DNA of 64,000 nt from Limanda limanda (lineage: Eukaryota; Chordata; Actinopteri; Pleuronectiformes; Pleuronectidae), in the NCBI RefSeq assembly GCF_963576545.1, contig NW_026870574.1, forward strand, positions 434,001-498,000, in the 5' to 3' direction. Of this stretch, positions 61,101 to 64,000 are shown one piece after another; within the stretch, counting starts at the first letter, position 1; each line of letters starts with the position of its first letter. A program made the position numbers and the translations under genes. Below the pieces are notes generated by a model that was not told the origin of the DNA, made no database searches, and was given only the letters and a program-made list of their open reading frames with translations.

Positions 61101-64000
61101 GATGCAACCACTTTCCAAGTCTCTCCGACCTTCACAAAAAAAGTTATTCAAGAATATCTCTTTCTCCTATGTGCTTTCATCCCTAACCCTAACCCTTCCG
61201 AAAGTCGGAGAAGCTCAAGGATGGTACCGATCGATGCGCACTACCCCATTTAGTGGGGGTAGAGCCTACTTGCAAGTCTCTCCGACCTTCACAAAAAAAG
61301 TTATTCAAGAATATCTCTTTCTCCTATGTGCTTTCATCCCTAACCCTAACCCTAACCCTTCCGAAAGTCGGAGAAGCTCAAGGATGGTACCGATCGATGC
61401 GCGCTACCCCATTTAGTGGGGGTAGAGCCTACTTGCAAGTCTCTCCGACCTTCACAAAAAAAGTTATTCAAGAATATCTCCTCAGATTTGGGGGAATTTC
61501 GTCGGTCGACCTCTTCCAAAGGTCGTACAAGCTCGGGGATGGTACCAATCGATCTGCAGGACCCAAATTAGTCCAGATGCAACCACTTTCCAAGTCTCTC
61601 CGACCTTCACAAAAAAAGTTATTCAAGAATATCTCTTTCTCCTATGTGCTTTCATCCCTAACCCTAACCCTAACCCTTCCGAAAGTCGGAGAAGCTCAAG
61701 GATGGTACCGATCGATGTGCGCTACCCCATTTAGTGGGGGTAGAGCCTACTTGCAAGTCTCTCCGACCTTCACAAAAAAAGTTATTCAAGAATATCTCTT
61801 TCTCCTATGTGCTTTCATCCCTAACCCTAACCCTAACCCTTCCGTAAGTCGGAGAAGCTCAAGGATGGTACCGATCGATGCGCGCTACCCCATTTAGTGG
61901 GGGTAGAGCCTACTTGCAAGTCTCTCCGACCTTCACAAAAAAAATTATTCAAGAATATCTCCTCAGATTTGGGGGAATTCTGTCGGTCGACCTCTTTCGA
62001 AGGTCGTACAAGCTCGGGGATGGTACCAATCGATCCGCAGGACCCAAATTAGTCCAGATGCAACCACTTTCCAAGTCTCTCCGACCTTCACAAAAAAAGT
62101 TATTCAAGAATATCTCTTTCTCCTATGTGCTTTCATCCCTAACCCTAACCCTAACCCTTCCGAAAGTCGGAGAAGCTCAAAGATGGTACCGATCGATGTG
62201 CGCTACCCCATTTAGTGGGGGTAGAGCCTACTTGCAAGTCTCTCCGACCTTCACAAAAAAAGTTATTCAAGAATATCTCCTCAGATTTGGGGGAATTTCG
62301 TCGGTCGACCTCTTCCGAAGGTTGTATAAGCTCGGGGATGGTACCAATCGATCCGCAGGACCCAAATTAGTCCAGATGCAACCACTTTCCAAGTCTCTCC
62401 GACCTTCACAAAAAAAGTTATTCAAGAATATCTCTTTCTCCTATGTGCTTTCATCCCTAACCCTAACCCTTCCGAAAGTCGGAGAAGCTCAAGGATGGTA
62501 CCGATCGATGCGCACTACCCCATTTAGTGGGGGTAGAGCCTACTTGCAAGTCTCTCCGACCTTCACAAAAAAAGTTATTCAAGAATATCTCTTTCTCCTA
62601 TGTGCTTTCATCCCTAACCCTAACCCTAACCCTTCCGAAAGTCGGAGAAGCTCAAGGATGGTACCGATCGATGCGCGCTACCCCATTTAGTGGGGGTAGA
62701 GCCTACTTGCAAGTCTCTCCGACCTTCACAAAAAAAGTTATTCAAGAATATCTCCTCAGATTTGGGGGAATTTCGTCGGTCGACCTCTTCCGAAGGTCGT
62801 ACAAGCTCGGGGATGGTACCAATCGATCCGCAGGACCCAAATTAGTCCAGATGCAACCAATTTCCAAGTCTCTCCGACCTTCACAAAAAAAGTTATTCAA
62901 GAATATCTCTTTCTCCTATGTGCTTTCATCCCTAACCCTAACCCTTCCGAAAGTCGGAGAAGCTCAAGGATGGTACCGATCGATGCGCACTACCCCATTT
63001 AGTGGGGGTAGAGCCTACTTGCAAGTCTCTCCGACCTTCACAAAAAAAGTTATTCAAGAATATCTCCTCAGATTTGGGGGAATTCTGTCGGTCGACCTCT
63101 TCCGAAGGTCGTACAAGCTCGGGGATGGTACCAATCGATCCGCAGGACCCAAATTAGTCCAGATGCAACCACTTTCCAAGTCTCTCCGACCTTCACAAAA
63201 AAAGTTATTCAAGAATATCTCTTTCTCCTATGTGCTTTCATCCCTAACCCTAACCCTTCCGAAAGTCGGAGAAGCTCAAGGATGGTACCGATCGATGCGC
63301 ACTACCCCATTTAGTGGGGGTAGAGCCTACTTGCAAGTCTCTCCGACCTTCACAAAAAAAGTTATTCAAGAATATCTCTTTCTCCTATGTGCTTTCATCC
63401 CTAACCCTAACCCTAACCCTTCCGAAAGTCGGAGAAGCTCAAGGATGGTACCGATCGATGCGCGCTACTCCATTTAGTGGGGGTAGAGCCTACTTGCAAG
63501 TCTCTCCGACCTTCACAAAAAAAGTTATTCAAGAATATCTCTTTCTCCTATGTGCTTTCATCCCTAACCCTAACCCTAACCCTTCCGAAAGTCGGAGAAG
63601 CTCAAGGATGGTACCGATCGATGCGCGCTACCCCATTTAGTGGGGGTAGAGCCTACTTGCAAGTCTCTCCGACCTTCACAAAAAAAGTTATTCAAGAATA
63701 TCTCCTCAGATTTGGGGGAATTTCGTCGGTCGACCTCTTCCGAAGGTCGTACAAGCTCGGGGATGGTACCGATCGATCCGCAGGACCCAAATTAGTCCAG
63801 ATGCAACCACTTTCCAAGTCTCTCCGACCTTCACAAAAAAAGTTATTCAAGAATATCTCTTTCTCCTATGTGCTTTCATCCCTAACCCTAACCCTAACCC
63901 TTCCGAAAGTCGGAGAAGCTCAAGGATGGTACCGATCGATGTGCGCTACCCCATTTAGTGGGGGTAGAGCCTACTTGCAAGTCTCTCCGACCTTCACAAA
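58200..64000 (+). repeat. 3,180-bp higher-order tandem repeat, second copy cut by the window end
   Basis: 58200-60820 and 61380-64000 match at offset 3,180. Shared rare marks: CTTCCAAAGGTCG (58335/61515), GGGGGAATTCTGTCGG (58793/61973), CTCAAAGATGG (58996/62176), GGTTGTATAAGC (59140/62320), ACCAATTTCCAAG (59676/62856) and GGTACCGATCGATCCGC in a B monomer (60586/63766). Confidence 0.85.

Larger units (their letters stand above)
26458..64000 (+). repeat. Satellite array 3 (A/B monomers), reaches the window end
   Basis: 37.5 kb of uninterrupted A and B monomers, all in one orientation. Two zones can be told apart by private variants. From about 26.5 to 34 kb, AAAAAACGTTATTC and GTCAAGATGC are frequent. 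From about 35 kb on, CCGTAAGTCGG, AAAAAAAATTATTC, ATCTCGTTCTCC and the 157-bp A with GCGCACTACCCC dominate. Several higher-order duplications are listed separately. No gene, non-coding RNA or inserted element is seen in it. Confidence 0.95.

Noticed and set aside
265..64000. A true telomere
   Set aside because: The hexamer tracts are only two or three units long and embedded in larger monomers; no long terminal hexamer run is present.

Overview
The window looks like a subtelomeric (or internal, telomere-derived satellite) segment of a vertebrate genome, most probably a teleost fish. The reasons are: short (CCCTAA)2-3 vertebrate-type telomere tracts inside every main satellite monomer; spliced GT-AG genes with AT-rich introns; fragments of hAT-like DNA transposons with the 'ACTCGAGTC' word repetition that I associate with fish genomes; and two members of a gene family (C2H2 fingers plus a C-terminal domain with an LFG-x-x-Y-x-LN-x-x-YPK core) that I know from memory as a large uncharacterised fish family. 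No database was searched, so species and family names are from recognition only.

Layout. 1-262: right end of a DNA element. 265-4426: satellite array 1. 4429-8293: complete 3,865-bp element with a spliced, open 227-codon gene. 8296-21649: satellite array 2. 21652-26455: second complete element, 4,804 bp, with a zinc-finger/C-terminal-domain pseudogene. 26458-64000: satellite array 3, running off the window. About 86% of the window is satellite.

The satellite has two homologous monomers. A is 163 bp (157 bp when one telomere hexamer is missing) and contains (CCCTAA)3. B is 155 bp and has unrelated sequence in place of the telomere tract. Both end in the same roughly 45-bp block. They combine as A, AB (318 bp), AAB (481 bp) and AAAB (644 bp), and these form larger blocks with shifts of 799, 1,288, 1,926, 2,087 and 3,180 bp. 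A roughly 6.4-7.7 kb block is also present twice. All monomers point the same way. The many long open frames in the arrays are a by-product of 318 being a multiple of three and of the telomere hexamer being open in two frames; I do not annotate them as genes.

The most interesting structure is the pair of gene-bearing elements. Both start with CACTGTAAAAA, end with its reverse complement, and are flanked by a TA duplication of the interrupted satellite monomer, at two different monomer positions. Each carries, in the same orientation, a paralogue of the same gene family with identical exon lengths (159 and 96 nt) for the two middle exons. Neither shows a recognisable transposase. The element end at position 1-262 is identical, including its junction with the satellite, to the end of the element at 4429-8293. 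The element was therefore copied together with its satellite surroundings after it inserted.
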